DNA of 64,000 bases from CAZZDK01 sp964652235 (GTDB lineage: Bacteria; Pseudomonadota; Alphaproteobacteria; UBA9219). The position numbers and the translations under genes were made by a program. The notes under the pieces were generated by a model that saw nothing but the letters and a program-made list of their open reading frames with translations, made no database searches and was not told the origin of the DNA. The stretch spans positions 1 to 64,000 of the forward strand of contig CAZZDK010000011.1 of the NCBI GenBank assembly GCA_964652235.1. Reading direction: 5' to 3'. How positions within the stretch are numbered: position 1 is the first letter of the stretch; every line of letters begins with the position of its first letter. Shown here in pieces: positions 15,212-24,114 of this stretch.

Positions 15212-17579
15212 CGCTGACGCCGCCCACGGCCCGGACGTTGCCGCGATGCTCCGCGCGCGGATCGGCGATCTGGCGCGGCATCTTTTCCCCGGCGAGGAAA
15301 ACGAGAGCATGTCTTCCAAAGCGCAATTGCGTTTCAGGAAGAAGGGGAGCCTTGCCGTTGAAATTGACGGCGAGAAGGCGGGGACGTTTTACGATCACGA
15401 AGCGGCCTTTGGCGGCGACGCGCTTATTCTCGTCAAGCACAAGCTGGGTCTCGATACGCGCGAGGCGTTCGCATGGGCCAGCAATTGGCTGGGCGTCGAG
15501 AGGCCTTCCTCCGGCGGATGGAAAGAAAAAACCCGCGAGGAAAAACTCGCGGATATTATCGGGCAATCCGGCCCTCTTAACAACACCGCCGCCGAACGCT
15601 ATTTGCAAAAGCGCGGAATCGACACGGCCAAACTTCCCGATTGCCTTCGTTTTCGCCCGAAAGCGTACAAGCGTTACGGCGCGCTTGTCGCGTTTTCGAC
15701 GGACGAAGCCGGAAACATTCTCGCCTCACAGCAAATCTATGTGAGCGAAGACGGCATGAAGCCGGGGCTTGCCGTGTCGAAACGAACGAACAGAACCGCG
15801 CAGGACTGGCCGAAGCGGGCGAATGTCCGCTTTCCCGGTAAGGAGCCGATCATTTTGGCGGAAGGCGTTGAAACCGCGCTTTCCGTTTGGCAAGCGACGG
15901 GACAGGAAACGCGCGCCTGTCTTGGCGTCGCCAATATCGCCAAAGCCCCGTTGCCGAAGGGCGCAAGCGTCATTATCGCCCGCGACGGCGACGCGCCGGG
16001 AAGCAGCGCGGACACGCAGCTTCACAAAGCCGTGGCGCGGTTGAAGAAGCGTTATTTGCGCGTGGCCGTGGCCGTGCCGCCGGAGGGCAAAGACTTCAAC
16101 GATATTCTTGTCGAAAGCGGCGAAGAGGCCGTGCGCGAGATGATAGCGAACGTCTCCTTTTCCGACGGCAGCGACGGGGACGGCGAAAGCGACCTTAAAA
16201 AACTTCGCATCGGCTCGGACGTGGAAATGGCAAAGCGCGTCCGCGAAGACCTGATTGACGAATACGGCCCCGTCGTTTACAGCGAATCCTATTTCTGGCG
16301 TTATACCGGAACGCATTGGGAGCCGATCCCCGAAGAAGAATTGCAATGCGCCGTGCATCCTTACGATGGAGCGCTCTTTGAAACGCCGGGGGGAGAAATG
16401 TCGCAAGTCCGGCTGAACAATAGCCGGATCGTTTCTTCGCTCAAGCAGCTTTCATGGATGCTCGCAAAGCCGAGGTTTTTCTTCGAGCCTGACAAAGGCG
16501 TCAATTGCGCGTCCGGTTTTATCCGGCTTGCCGAGGACGGCACGGTGAGCATCGAGCCGCACAACCGCGAGCATCGTTGCCGCCATACGCTCCCCGGCCA
16601 TTGGCAGCCCGGCGCGCCCGGCCTTCCTCCTGAAGGCTCGCTCTTCCGCAGACTTCTCGACGGCGTATTTCAGGGCGACGCGGAAAAGCAGGAAAAGATC
16701 GAGCTTATCGGCGAAGTTTTCGCGGCGGCGGCGTTTCGCATCGCAACGTCATTAACGCAGCCGAAGGCCGTTGTTTTCCACGGCCTGAAAGCCAACAACG
16801 GCAAGAGCCAGTTTCTTGACGTTCTGCGCGGCCTGTTCCCGCCGGAGGCGACCTGTTCCATGAGCGCGGCCCGCATGACCGACGAGCGGCATGTCGTTTG
16901 GCTTGTCGGCAAACTTCTCAACGCGAGCGACGAGCTTTCTTCTTCCGCCGCAGTCGCTTCGGACGTGTTCAAGAAAATCATCGTGGGCGACGTTGTGGAC
17001 GGGCGCGACGTGTTCAAAAGCCGCGCCGAGTTTCGCGCGGAAGCGCAGCACGTTTTTGCGACGAACACTTTGCCCTCGTTTCAGGGCGGCATGGATAGCG
17101 GCATCGAAAGGCGGCTTCTTGTCCTTCCCTTCTCGCGCATCATTCCAAGCAAGGAAATGCTGGGGCATATCGGCGCGAAGATCGCCAAGGATGAGGCCGA
17201 TCTTGTTCTGGCATGGGTTGTCGAAAGCGGCATTCGCCTTATCCGGCGCATGGAGTTTCAAGAGCCGCAATCCTGCAAGCACGCCTTGCGCGACTGGATT
17301 GCGGGAGCCGACCCCGTTGTCGGCTGGCTCTGTGAATGCGTGGACTTCATGGAAGAGAAAGACGGCTTTCCCGCGCCAGTCTCGACAAGAAAGGCTTACG
17401 ACCTGTTCACGGAATGGGCGATCCGCGAGGGATACAAGAAAGACAGGATTCCCGCGATCAACGGTTTCGTGCAGCGCGTCAAATCGAAAGCCGGGGAAGG
17501 TTTTGAAACCAGACGCCGGAGCGAGCGCAATTACTTCCACGGCTTTTATATCAAGAAAACGGCAATGGAGTGCGATTGA
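15201..17579 (+). CDS. Toprim primase / SF3 helicase fusion
   Basis: 792 residues. The N-terminal third has a toprim domain with the glutamate motif IILAEGVETALS (about 215) and the acidic pair VIIARDGDAPG (about 255). The C-terminal half is a D5/P4-type superfamily 3 helicase with Walker A HGLKANNGKSQF (about 535), followed by LLNASDELSSSAA and the sensor-like AQHVFATNTLP. Such fusions prime and unwind the replication origin of P4-like satellites. No separate zinc domain is obvious at the N-terminus. The origin may lie in the non-coding block that follows. Confidence 0.9.
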   Translation: MDHNADAAHGPDVAAMLRARIGDLARHLFPGEENESMSSKAQLRFRKKGSLAVEIDGEKAGTFYDHEAAFGGDALILVKHKLGLDTREAFAWASNWLGVERPSSGGWKEKTREEKLADIIGQSGPLNNTAAERYLQKRGIDTAKLPDCLRFRPKAYKRYGALVAFSTDEAGNILASQQIYVSEDGMKPGLAVSKRTNRTAQDWPKRANVRFPGKEPIILAEGVETALSVWQATGQETRACLGVANIAKAPLPKGASVIIARDGDAPGSSADTQLHKAVARLKKRYLRVAVAVPPEGKDFNDILVESGEEAVREMIANVSFSDGSDGDGESDLKKLRIGSDVEMAKRVREDLIDEYGPVVYSESYFWRYTGTHWEPIPEEELQCAVHPYDGALFETPGGEMSQVRLNNSRIVSSLKQLSWMLAKPRFFFEPDKGVNCASGFIRLAEDGTVSIEPHNREHRCRHTLPGHWQPGAPGLPPEGSLFRRLLDGVFQGDAEKQEKIELIGEVFAAAAFRIATSLTQPKAVVFHGLKANNGKSQFLDVLRGLFPPEATCSMSAARMTDERHVVWLVGKLLNASDELSSSAAVASDVFKKIIVGDVVDGRDVFKSRAEFRAEAQHVFATNTLPSFQGGMDSGIERRLLVLPFSRIIPSKEMLGHIGAKIAKDEADLVLAWVVESGIRLIRRMEFQEPQSCKHALRDWIAGADPVVGWLCECVDFMEEKDGFPAPVSTRKAYDLFTEWAIREGYKKDRIPAINGFVQRVKSKAGEGFETRRRSERNYFHGFYIKKTAMECD

Positions 17580-17937
17580 GTGGGCCACCTGTGGGCCATG
17601 AAAGCGGCAAAAATCAACCCTAACCTTATGAAAGTGTGAAGATGCTTTACTTACCCTCAAACCTTCGCGTATGTGAGAAAAAAAAGAGAGAAAAAAGAGA
17701 AGCGAATTTTTCTCCTTATATCTTTAGGATTCGGCCTCTCCGGCCCATCTTCACACAATTAAAGCGTTATGCCGCGTTTGGCCGTGCTTTGTGGCCTATC
17801 GGTGGCCCATGTTCCCCGTGCCTTCCGCGTAACGGACGGCACAGCCGCGTCCTGCGTTGCGCCGTGCAAGGTACTGTGGGGCGAATTGCTATGCGGGCGG
17901 GCGTAGCGCGGGGGTTTGGTAGCGGGTGGGAATCTCA
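17580..17937. other. 358-bp non-coding block: candidate origin or cos/pac site
   Basis: No convincing gene. GTGGGCCA occurs at 17580-17587 and 17591-17598 (11-bp period), and a related pair GTGGCCTA/GTGGCCCA occurs at 17791-17798 and 17802-17809, again 11 bp apart. An 11-bp inverted repeat GTGTGAAGATG/CATCTTCACAC (17634-17644, 17746-17756) encloses a purine-rich then AT-rich segment. The block lies between the primase and small terminase genes, the place where lambda-type cos sites are found, so it could be a packaging site, a replication origin or both. Confidence 0.5.
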
Positions 17938-18453
17938 ATGACTAAACTCAACCAATCCTTTGAAAGTAAATCCGAATTCGCCGCTCGCGTGGGGGTGACG
18001 AAGGGGCGCGTCTCGCAGCTTGTGGCGGCGGGGTTGCCCGTGCGCGAGGACGGCAAGATTGATATTGAAACGGGCCTTGCGTGGATGGAAGCCAACCTTG
18101 ACCCCGCCAAGCGTAACAAGGGCGGCGCGAAGATCGAAGAAGAAAGTGACGGCGGGCCTTCGCTGGCCGAAGCGCGGCGCCTGCATTTGATCGTGCAAAT
18201 TCAGCGCGCGAAAATTGCGCTTCGACAAGAGCGCGGCGAATTGATAAGCGCGGATCAGGCGAAGATCACGATTTTCAACCGCGCCCGTGCAGAACGTGAC
18301 GCGCATATTGCGTGGGTGCAACGTACCGCCCCGATCCTTGCGGGCGAGCTGGGGTGCGATCCCGCGCAAATGTTCGCCGCGCTGGATCGGCTTATGCGCG
18401 AGCATTTGGAACATCTGGCCGATACGCCGTTGGACGTTTTGAAAGATGCTTGA
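17938..18453 (+). CDS. Terminase small subunit (Nu1-like)
   Basis: 171 residues from the ATG at 17938. The N-terminus (SKSEFAARVGVTKGRVSQLVAAGLPVREDGKIDIETGLAWMEAN) is the winged HTH of the Nu1/terminase small subunit family. A helical region (LAEARRLHLIVQIQRAKIALRQERGELI) follows, typical of these dimers. It recognises the packaging site and recruits the large subunit. It overlaps the large terminase by 8 bases. The non-coding block upstream holds phased repeats that could be its binding sites. Confidence 0.85.
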   Translation: MTKLNQSFESKSEFAARVGVTKGRVSQLVAAGLPVREDGKIDIETGLAWMEANLDPAKRNKGGAKIEEESDGGPSLAEARRLHLIVQIQRAKIALRQERGELISADQAKITIFNRARAERDAHIAWVQRTAPILAGELGCDPAQMFAALDRLMREHLEHLADTPLDVLKDA

Positions 18454-20269
18454 GGTCATTGATGTTGCATGGCGGCGGGGGATGAGACCGGAGCCGCAAA
18501 TCGACGTGTCGGCATGGGCCGAGCGTCATTTTGTTTTGCCGCCGACCTCGGCGGAGCCGGGGCCGTGGCGCACAAAACGGACACCCTATTTGCGCGAGAT
18601 CATGGCCGCGCTTTCGACTGGCAATCCCGCCGAGCGGATCGTTTTCATGAAGGGGGCGCAGCTTGGCGGGACTTCGTGCGGCCTCGCTTGGATCGGTTAT
18701 GTCGTTCACAATGCGCCGGGTATCATGATGATGGTGCAGCCTTCGATTGACATGGTGCGCCGGAATACCACGACGCGCATTGATCCCATGATCGAAGCCT
18801 CGCCCGTCTTGCGCGAGCTTGTCGCCGCGCCGCGCTCGCGGGATTCCGGCAATAGTCTTTTCCGCAAATCCTTCCCCGGCGGGCAATTGGTTATGACGGG
18901 CGCGAATAGCGCCATCGGCTTGCGATCAACGCCCGTGCGCTATCTGTTTCTTGATGAGGTTGACGGCTATCCGGCAGACGCGAACAACGAGGGCGACCCC
19001 GTGGCGCTTGCCATTCAAAGAACGGCGACCTTTCGTGGGCGGCGCAAGATTTACATGGTATCGACGCCGACTTTGAAAGATCATAGCCGCATCGCGGCGG
19101 CTTATGAGGAATCCGACAAGCGCATGTTCTTCGTGCCGTGTCTTCATTGCGGCGATATGGCCCCGATTACATGGGCGCGTATCCAATGGCCGGAGGGCCG
19201 CCGTTATCAAGCGTCTTTGATATGCGAAAAATGCGGCGGCATTCATTTTGAGCATGACAAACCGCGCTTGCTTGAGGCCGGAGAATGGCGCGCGACGGCC
19301 CAAGGCGACGGGCGCACCATCGGCTTTCATCTCTCCGCGCTTTATAGCCCGTGGGAAACATGGGCCGAGATCGCGCTTGAACACGGCCAAGTGAGAAAAG
19401 ACCCGCCGCGCCTGCAAGTTTGGACGAATACCAAGCTCGCGGAATGCTGGGAAGATATGGGCGGCGAGATTTTGAATCCCGATCCGCTTATGGACAGGCG
19501 CGAAGATTGGGGCAAGAGCTTGCCCGAAGGCGTTGCGCTTTTAACGGCGGGTGTGGATGTACAAGGCGACCGTATCGAGGTGCAGATTGTCGGTTGGGGC
19601 ACGGATGAGGAATCGTGGGTGATCGACTATCGCGTGATCTGGGGCGATCCGTCGGGGCCGCGCATCTGGAACGATCTGGATTCTTTTTTGCAAACGACCT
19701 ATCCGCACAGCCGCGCTTTGCCTGACATGCCGATCCGTGCAGCCTGTATCGACACGGGCGGGCATCATACGAAGGCGGCTTATGAGTTTTGCCGCACCCG
19801 TCTTGCGCGGCGCATCTGGGGGATCAAAGGGCGCGGTGGCACGGGCATTCCCGTCTGGCCGCACCGTCCCTCGCGCACGAAAGGGCGCGTGCCGCTCTTC
19901 ATGATCGGCGTGGACGCCGTGAAAGATTCACTTTTCGCGCGTTTGCATTTGCGCGAGGTCGGCCCCGGCTTTGTGCATTTCAGCCAAGAGCGCGACGCCG
20001 AATACTTCCGCCAGCTTACCGCTGAGCGCGTCATTACCCGCTTTGAAAAGGGCCGCCCGATCCGGTCTTGGCAACCGAAGCGCGAGGGCGAACGCAACGA
20101 GGCGCTGGACACGTTCGTATATGCGATGGCGGGGCTTCATGGGCTGATAAGCATGGGCCTGCGCTTGAACGACGAGGCAAAACAGCTTCTTTCTTCACGC
20201 GCCCGCGAGGGGCAAAAACAGCCCGCGCAAGCCGCATCCGTCACCATTCGCTCAAAATGGATGACCTGA
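18446..20269 (+). CDS. Terminase large subunit, GpA family
   Basis: 607 residues. Features of lambda GpA-type large terminases are a P-loop-like motif (MKGAQLGGTS, about 70), Walker B (LFLDEVDGYP, about 170), a zinc-like Cys cluster (CLHCG ... CEKCGG, about 230-260) and the nuclease acidic motifs TAGVDVQGDRIEV (about 368) and CIDTGGHH (about 435). The enzyme cuts concatemers and pumps DNA into the prohead. A length near 600 is normal, so the gene looks complete. Confidence 0.95.
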   Translation: MLEVIDVAWRRGMRPEPQIDVSAWAERHFVLPPTSAEPGPWRTKRTPYLREIMAALSTGNPAERIVFMKGAQLGGTSCGLAWIGYVVHNAPGIMMMVQPSIDMVRRNTTTRIDPMIEASPVLRELVAAPRSRDSGNSLFRKSFPGGQLVMTGANSAIGLRSTPVRYLFLDEVDGYPADANNEGDPVALAIQRTATFRGRRKIYMVSTPTLKDHSRIAAAYEESDKRMFFVPCLHCGDMAPITWARIQWPEGRRYQASLICEKCGGIHFEHDKPRLLEAGEWRATAQGDGRTIGFHLSALYSPWETWAEIALEHGQVRKDPPRLQVWTNTKLAECWEDMGGEILNPDPLMDRREDWGKSLPEGVALLTAGVDVQGDRIEVQIVGWGTDEESWVIDYRVIWGDPSGPRIWNDLDSFLQTTYPHSRALPDMPIRAACIDTGGHHTKAAYEFCRTRLARRIWGIKGRGGTGIPVWPHRPSRTKGRVPLFMIGVDAVKDSLFARLHLREVGPGFVHFSQERDAEYFRQLTAERVITRFEKGRPIRSWQPKREGERNEALDTFVYAMAGLHGLISMGLRLNDEAKQLLSSRAREGQKQPAQAASVTIRSKWMT

Positions 20270-20353
20270 CCATGCCGCGTGTTACCTCTTTGTGCAAAAG
20301 AGAGCAAATCATTCAGTCTATGAATACAGGGCCGCTTTTGCTGCATATACTGG

Positions 20354-21772
20354 ATGCTTCAAAAGTTTCGCCATGCCCTGAAACGAACGATCCGATCCGC
20401 CTTCGATAGCGCAGGCGGCGGTCGGCGTTGGGAACATGCCAAGAGCATTGACTCCCTGAATGCCGCGATCTTGTCCAGCGCCACAGTATCGGCGCGGCGC
20501 GCGGGGTATTACGCGCGTAACAATCCGTGGGTAGTCGCCGCCGTGCAGGGGCTTGTCGCAAATGCCGTTGGTACGGGGATCAAACCACGCTCGCGCCATC
20601 CTGACGAAAACGTCCGCAAGAAACTTCATGCGCTTTGGGGCGTATGGACGGATGGCGCGGACGCTTCGGGCCTCACCGATTTTTACGGCCTGCAAGCCCT
20701 TGCCATGCGTTCGATGGTGGAAGGCGGCGAGACTTTCGCACGTTTCAAGATGAACGGCAAAGGCAACATTCCTTTGCAAATCGAATTGATCGGCCGCGAA
20801 CAAGTGCCGATGGACTTACACCGCGAGCTCGTACATGGCGCACGCATCCGCGCAGGGATCGAGTTTGACGCGAACGGCGCGCGCGTGGCGTATCATTGCT
20901 ATCGGCAGCGCCCCGGCGATCCACTTGCGCCGATGCAAACTGATCTTGTCCGACTTCCGGCCAGCGACATGATCCATCTGTTTCAAGCCCTCGCGCCCGG
21001 ACAGTTGCGCGGCATGACATGGCTTGCCCCGATCCTTTTGCGCCTGCATGAATTGGATCAATACGAAGACGCCGCGCTTGTCAAAGCGAAAGTCGCGGCG
21101 CTCTTTACGGGCTTTATCCGCGATCCTGACGGCACGGTGGCGGGGCTAAATAATGGCAGCGGGACGAATGGTGTTCTTTCGGTTGGCATGGAGCCGGGGA
21201 GCCTCGTCCCGTTGCCGCCCGGTGCGGATATTCAGTTTTCCGATCCGGCAGACCCCGGCGATTACGGCTCTTACGTCAAAAATCATATTCGCGCCATCGC
21301 GTCGGGTCTTGGCCTTCCTTATGAAATCATCTCCGGCGATCTGGAAGGCGTGACTTATTCCAGCATTCGCGCTGGTCTTGTCGAGTTTCGCCGCCGGATT
21401 GAACAGCTTCAACATTCGGTCATCGTCTTTCAATTCTGCCGTCCCGTGTGGGAAAGGTTTGTGCGTCTTGCGGTGTTGGCTGGTCATATCTCCGCGCGTG
21501 ATTTTGACAGCGCGCCGCAAGATTTTCTGGCCGTCGATTGGTTGCCGCCAAAATGGGATTGGGTCGATCCGCAAAAAGACGCGAACGCCGAAATCGCGCA
21601 AATCAACGCAGGGCTAAAAAGCCGCAGCCAATCCATTGCCGAGCGCGGCTATGACGCCGAGGAAGTTGACGCCGCGATTGCTGCCGACAAAGCGCGTGAA
21701 AAAGCAATGGGTCTTTCCTTTGCCGCGCCCGTCAACAAGACCCCCGATCAAGGAGAAAAAGCCAATGCCTGA
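20354..21772 (+). CDS. Phage portal protein, lambda GpB family
   Basis: 472 residues. It has motifs of the lambda portal family: ARRAGYYARNNPWVVAAVQGLVANAVGTGIKP near the N-terminus, DMIHLFQALAPGQLRGMTWLAPIL in the middle, and GLPYEIISGDLEGVTYSSIRAGLVEFRR towards the C-terminal half. The dodecameric portal is the DNA gate of the head. It follows the large terminase after an 84-base gap and overlaps the protease-capsid gene by 8 bases. No gpW-like gene lies between terminase and portal; that connector is downstream here. Confidence 0.94.
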   Translation: MLQKFRHALKRTIRSAFDSAGGGRRWEHAKSIDSLNAAILSSATVSARRAGYYARNNPWVVAAVQGLVANAVGTGIKPRSRHPDENVRKKLHALWGVWTDGADASGLTDFYGLQALAMRSMVEGGETFARFKMNGKGNIPLQIELIGREQVPMDLHRELVHGARIRAGIEFDANGARVAYHCYRQRPGDPLAPMQTDLVRLPASDMIHLFQALAPGQLRGMTWLAPILLRLHELDQYEDAALVKAKVAALFTGFIRDPDGTVAGLNNGSGTNGVLSVGMEPGSLVPLPPGADIQFSDPADPGDYGSYVKNHIRAIASGLGLPYEIISGDLEGVTYSSIRAGLVEFRRRIEQLQHSVIVFQFCRPVWERFVRLAVLAGHISARDFDSAPQDFLAVDWLPPKWDWVDPQKDANAEIAQINAGLKSRSQSIAERGYDAEEVDAAIAADKAREKAMGLSFAAPVNKTPDQGEKANA

Positions 21773-23543
21773 TCTACTGACCCGCAGCGCGAGCCTCGCG
21801 CCGCAAACTGCCAACGCTGACGCCCGCACGATTGAGGTTGTGTGGAGTACGGGCGCGCCCGTGCGCCGCCGCGACATGCAAGGCGATTACTTTGAGCGTC
21901 TTTTGCTCGACCAATCCGCCGTTGATCTGTCCCGTTTAATCGGGGCGAGCGTTCTTGACGCGCACAAACAAGGCGCGGTGCGTGACGTACTGGGAACGGT
22001 ACGCAGCGCGAAGGTGGACGGAAAAGATGGCCGCGCCGTTTTGCAATTCTCGACCCGCGCCGAAGTCGAACCCGTTTGGCAAGACGTTCTCGCCGGAATC
22101 CTTCGCCATGTATCCGTTGGCTACACGGTCGAGGAATGGGCGGAAAGCGTCGAGTCCGGCAAGCGCACCTTGACTGCGACACGCTGGACGCCCCTTGAAA
22201 TCTCTCTTGTCCCGACCCCCGCCGATCCCGGCGCAACCATTCGTAAGGAGGAAAACATTATGCCCGATCCCGTCACAAAAGAAACCCGCGCCGCCGTGAA
22301 TGCAGAAATCCGCAGCATTGCCCGTGTCGCCGGACTCGATCAAGCCTTTATCGACGCGCAGATTGACGCGAACGCCACGCCGGACGAAACGCGCAAGGCC
22401 GCGTTTGACGCGCTGGCGCAGCGCGGGGCCAATATCCGCACCGAGCAAACCCGCATGGAAATCGTGCAGGATCACGACGAGCCGACTGTGCGCGCGCAGC
22501 AAATGGGCGAAGCTCTTTATGCGCGGATCAATCCGGCGCATGAATTGTCCGAACCCGCGCGGCGTTATGCTTATGCGACATGCGCGGACATGGCGAAAGA
22601 GATTTTGACCTTGCGCGGAATGCCCGTGACGGGGCTTTCGCCCGCAACGCTTATCACGCGCGCCTTGCACACGACAAGCGACTTCGGCTTGATCGTGGGC
22701 GACACGATCAACCGTACCCTGCGCGCCGCGTATCAGGCCGCGCCCTCCGGCATTCGCTTGCTGGGGCGGCAGACCACGGCAAAAGATTTTCGGGCCGTCA
22801 ACAAGATCATGCTGGGTGAAGCGCCGCTTCTTGAGAAATTGAATGAGCATGGCGAGATCAAATCCGGCACGATGGCGGAAGCAAAAGAATCCTACCGGAT
22901 CGAAACCTTCGCCAAGAAAATCGGGATCACGCGGCAAGTGCTGGTCAATGACGACCTTGGAGCCTTTGCCGACCTGTCCCGCCGCATGGGATTGGCCGCC
23001 GCCGAAACCGAAGCGCAAACGCTTGTCGCCTTGCTGGAATCCAATAGCGGCGACGGGCCGAGCATGAATGACGGCAAGGCGCTTTTCCATGAAGATCACG
23101 CCAATCTTGCGGACAGCGCGGGGGCCATCTCCGACGCTACGCTTTCGGCAGCGCGTCTTGCCATGCGGACGCAAACGGGGATCAACGAAGACCGCTTGAT
23201 CCGCGTGACGCCCAAATATCTCCTTGTCCCGCCCGCGCTTGAAACGCAAGCCGAAAAATGGCTGGCGACCATCGCGGCGGCCAAGGTGGACGACGTGAAC
23301 ACCTTTTCAAACAAGCTGACCCTTGTTGTCGAGCCGCGCCTGCCCAGCGCGACGCGCTGGTACGTCACGGCGGACGCGGGAGAAATCGACGGCCTCGAAT
23401 ACGCCTATCTTGCAGGCGGTGAAGGCCCGCAAGTCGAAAGCAAATCCGGTTGGGATGTGGACGGCGTGGAAGTCCGCGTGATCCTCGATTACGGCGCGGG
23501 CTTTGTCGATTGGCGCGGTTGGCATATGAACGAGGGAGCGTAA
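21765..23543 (+). CDS. Prohead protease fused to major capsid protein
   Basis: 592 residues from the ATG at 21765 (AAGGAGA upstream). Residues 1 to about 160 are an S78-type prohead protease with the His motif VLDAHKQG and Ser motif RHVSVGYTVEEW. Residues from about 166 are a Mu-like major capsid region (GEALYARINPAHELSEPARRYAY; FHEDHANLA; GAGFVDWRGWH). The protease matures the head after assembly and the capsid part forms the shell. A strong internal ribosome binding site and ATG at the domain junction suggests that free capsid protein is also made. Confidence 0.92.
   Translation: MPDLLTRSASLAPQTANADARTIEVVWSTGAPVRRRDMQGDYFERLLLDQSAVDLSRLIGASVLDAHKQGAVRDVLGTVRSAKVDGKDGRAVLQFSTRAEVEPVWQDVLAGILRHVSVGYTVEEWAESVESGKRTLTATRWTPLEISLVPTPADPGATIRKEENIMPDPVTKETRAAVNAEIRSIARVAGLDQAFIDAQIDANATPDETRKAAFDALAQRGANIRTEQTRMEIVQDHDEPTVRAQQMGEALYARINPAHELSEPARRYAYATCADMAKEILTLRGMPVTGLSPATLITRALHTTSDFGLIVGDTINRTLRAAYQAAPSGIRLLGRQTTAKDFRAVNKIMLGEAPLLEKLNEHGEIKSGTMAEAKESYRIETFAKKIGITRQVLVNDDLGAFADLSRRMGLAAAETEAQTLVALLESNSGDGPSMNDGKALFHEDHANLADSAGAISDATLSAARLAMRTQTGINEDRLIRVTPKYLLVPPALETQAEKWLATIAAAKVDDVNTFSNKLTLVVEPRLPSATRWYVTADAGEIDGLEYAYLAGGEGPQVESKSGWDVDGVEVRVILDYGAGFVDWRGWHMNEGA
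22245..22262 (+). promoter_or_regulatory. Internal ribosome binding site and start for free capsid protein
   Basis: AAGGAGG at 22245-22251 is followed after 8 bases by an in-frame ATG at 22260, exactly at the border between the protease and capsid domains. Initiation here would give a 427-residue capsid protein starting MPDPVTKETR, a nested-gene layout like lambda C/Nu3. Confidence 0.7.
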
Positions 23544-23546
23544 CGC

Positions 23547-23759
23547 ATGGCTGACCTTGCCCAACTCACAACATGGCGCGACGCGCTATTAAAGGCGCGT
23601 TACGCCGGAATCCGTACCGTCGAATATGACGGCAAGCGCGTGACCTATGGCAGCGACGCGGAAATGGCAAACGCGCTTTCCGATCTTGAAAGACGCATCA
23701 CGGCCACAAACGCGCAGCCCATCACCCAAGTTCGCATCACCTCAAGCAAAGGAGTCTAA
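23547..23759 (+). CDS. gpW-like head-tail connector
   Basis: 70 residues. MADLAQLTTWRDALLKARYAGIRTVEYDGKRVTYGSDAEMANALSDLERRI follows the gpW pattern of two helices around a beta hairpin. gpW plugs the portal after packaging and accepts the next connector or the tail. It begins 4 bases after the capsid stop. Its presence means finished heads could accept a tail, although no tail gene is in the element. Confidence 0.85.
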   Translation: MADLAQLTTWRDALLKARYAGIRTVEYDGKRVTYGSDAEMANALSDLERRITATNAQPITQVRITSSKGV

Positions 23760-23762
23760 AGC

Positions 23763-24110
23763 ATGAAAAACTACATTCAACCCGGTAACATTATCACAGT
23801 CACCGCTCCCACGGGCGGCGTCACCTCCGGCGCGGGCCTCCTTGTCGGTAATCTTTTCGGCATCGCCACGGCAAACGCGGCGGCAGGCGCAGACGTTGAA
23901 ATCTCCACAACGGGCGTCTTCGATCTACCGAAGGCCGCAAACGCCACCTTCACCGAAGGCCAGCGCGTCTCATGGGACGCCACCAACGCGCAAGTGGTCG
24001 CTCCAGCCTCCGGCATGATCCCCATCGGTATAGCCACCGAAGCCGCCGCCAACGGCACAACCACGGCGCTCATCCGCCTCGATGGGATTAGCACCGAGGC
24101 GGCAGCGTAA
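23763..24110 (+). CDS. Capsid cement/decoration protein (DUF2190-like)
   Basis: 115 residues with the pattern of DUF2190 cement proteins: IQPGNIITVTAPTGGVTSGAGLLVGNLFGIA at the start, then FDLPKAANATFTEGQRVSWDAT and a C-terminal IGIATEAAANGTTTALIRLDG. These small beta proteins stabilise expanded capsids. It is the last plus-strand morphogenesis gene; convergent cargo genes begin 5 bases later, so the structural operon ends here without any tail gene. Confidence 0.85.
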   Translation: MKNYIQPGNIITVTAPTGGVTSGAGLLVGNLFGIATANAAAGADVEISTTGVFDLPKAANATFTEGQRVSWDATNAQVVAPASGMIPIGIATEAAANGTTTALIRLDGISTEAAA

Positions 24111-24114
24111 GACA

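Noticed and set aside
17636..17941. Possible 101-residue gene between primase and small terminase
   Set aside because: No ribosome binding site, low-complexity Lys/Arg start, and the stretch is occupied by phased repeats and an AT-rich core.
20272..20409. 45-residue ORF between large terminase and portal, a position where gpW often lies
   Set aside because: The sequence does not resemble gpW, it overlaps the portal start, and a convincing gpW-like gene exists at 23547.
21936..23249. 437-residue minus-strand ORF opposite the capsid gene
   Set aside because: Antisense to the clear protease-capsid gene; no ribosome binding site and shadow-type composition.
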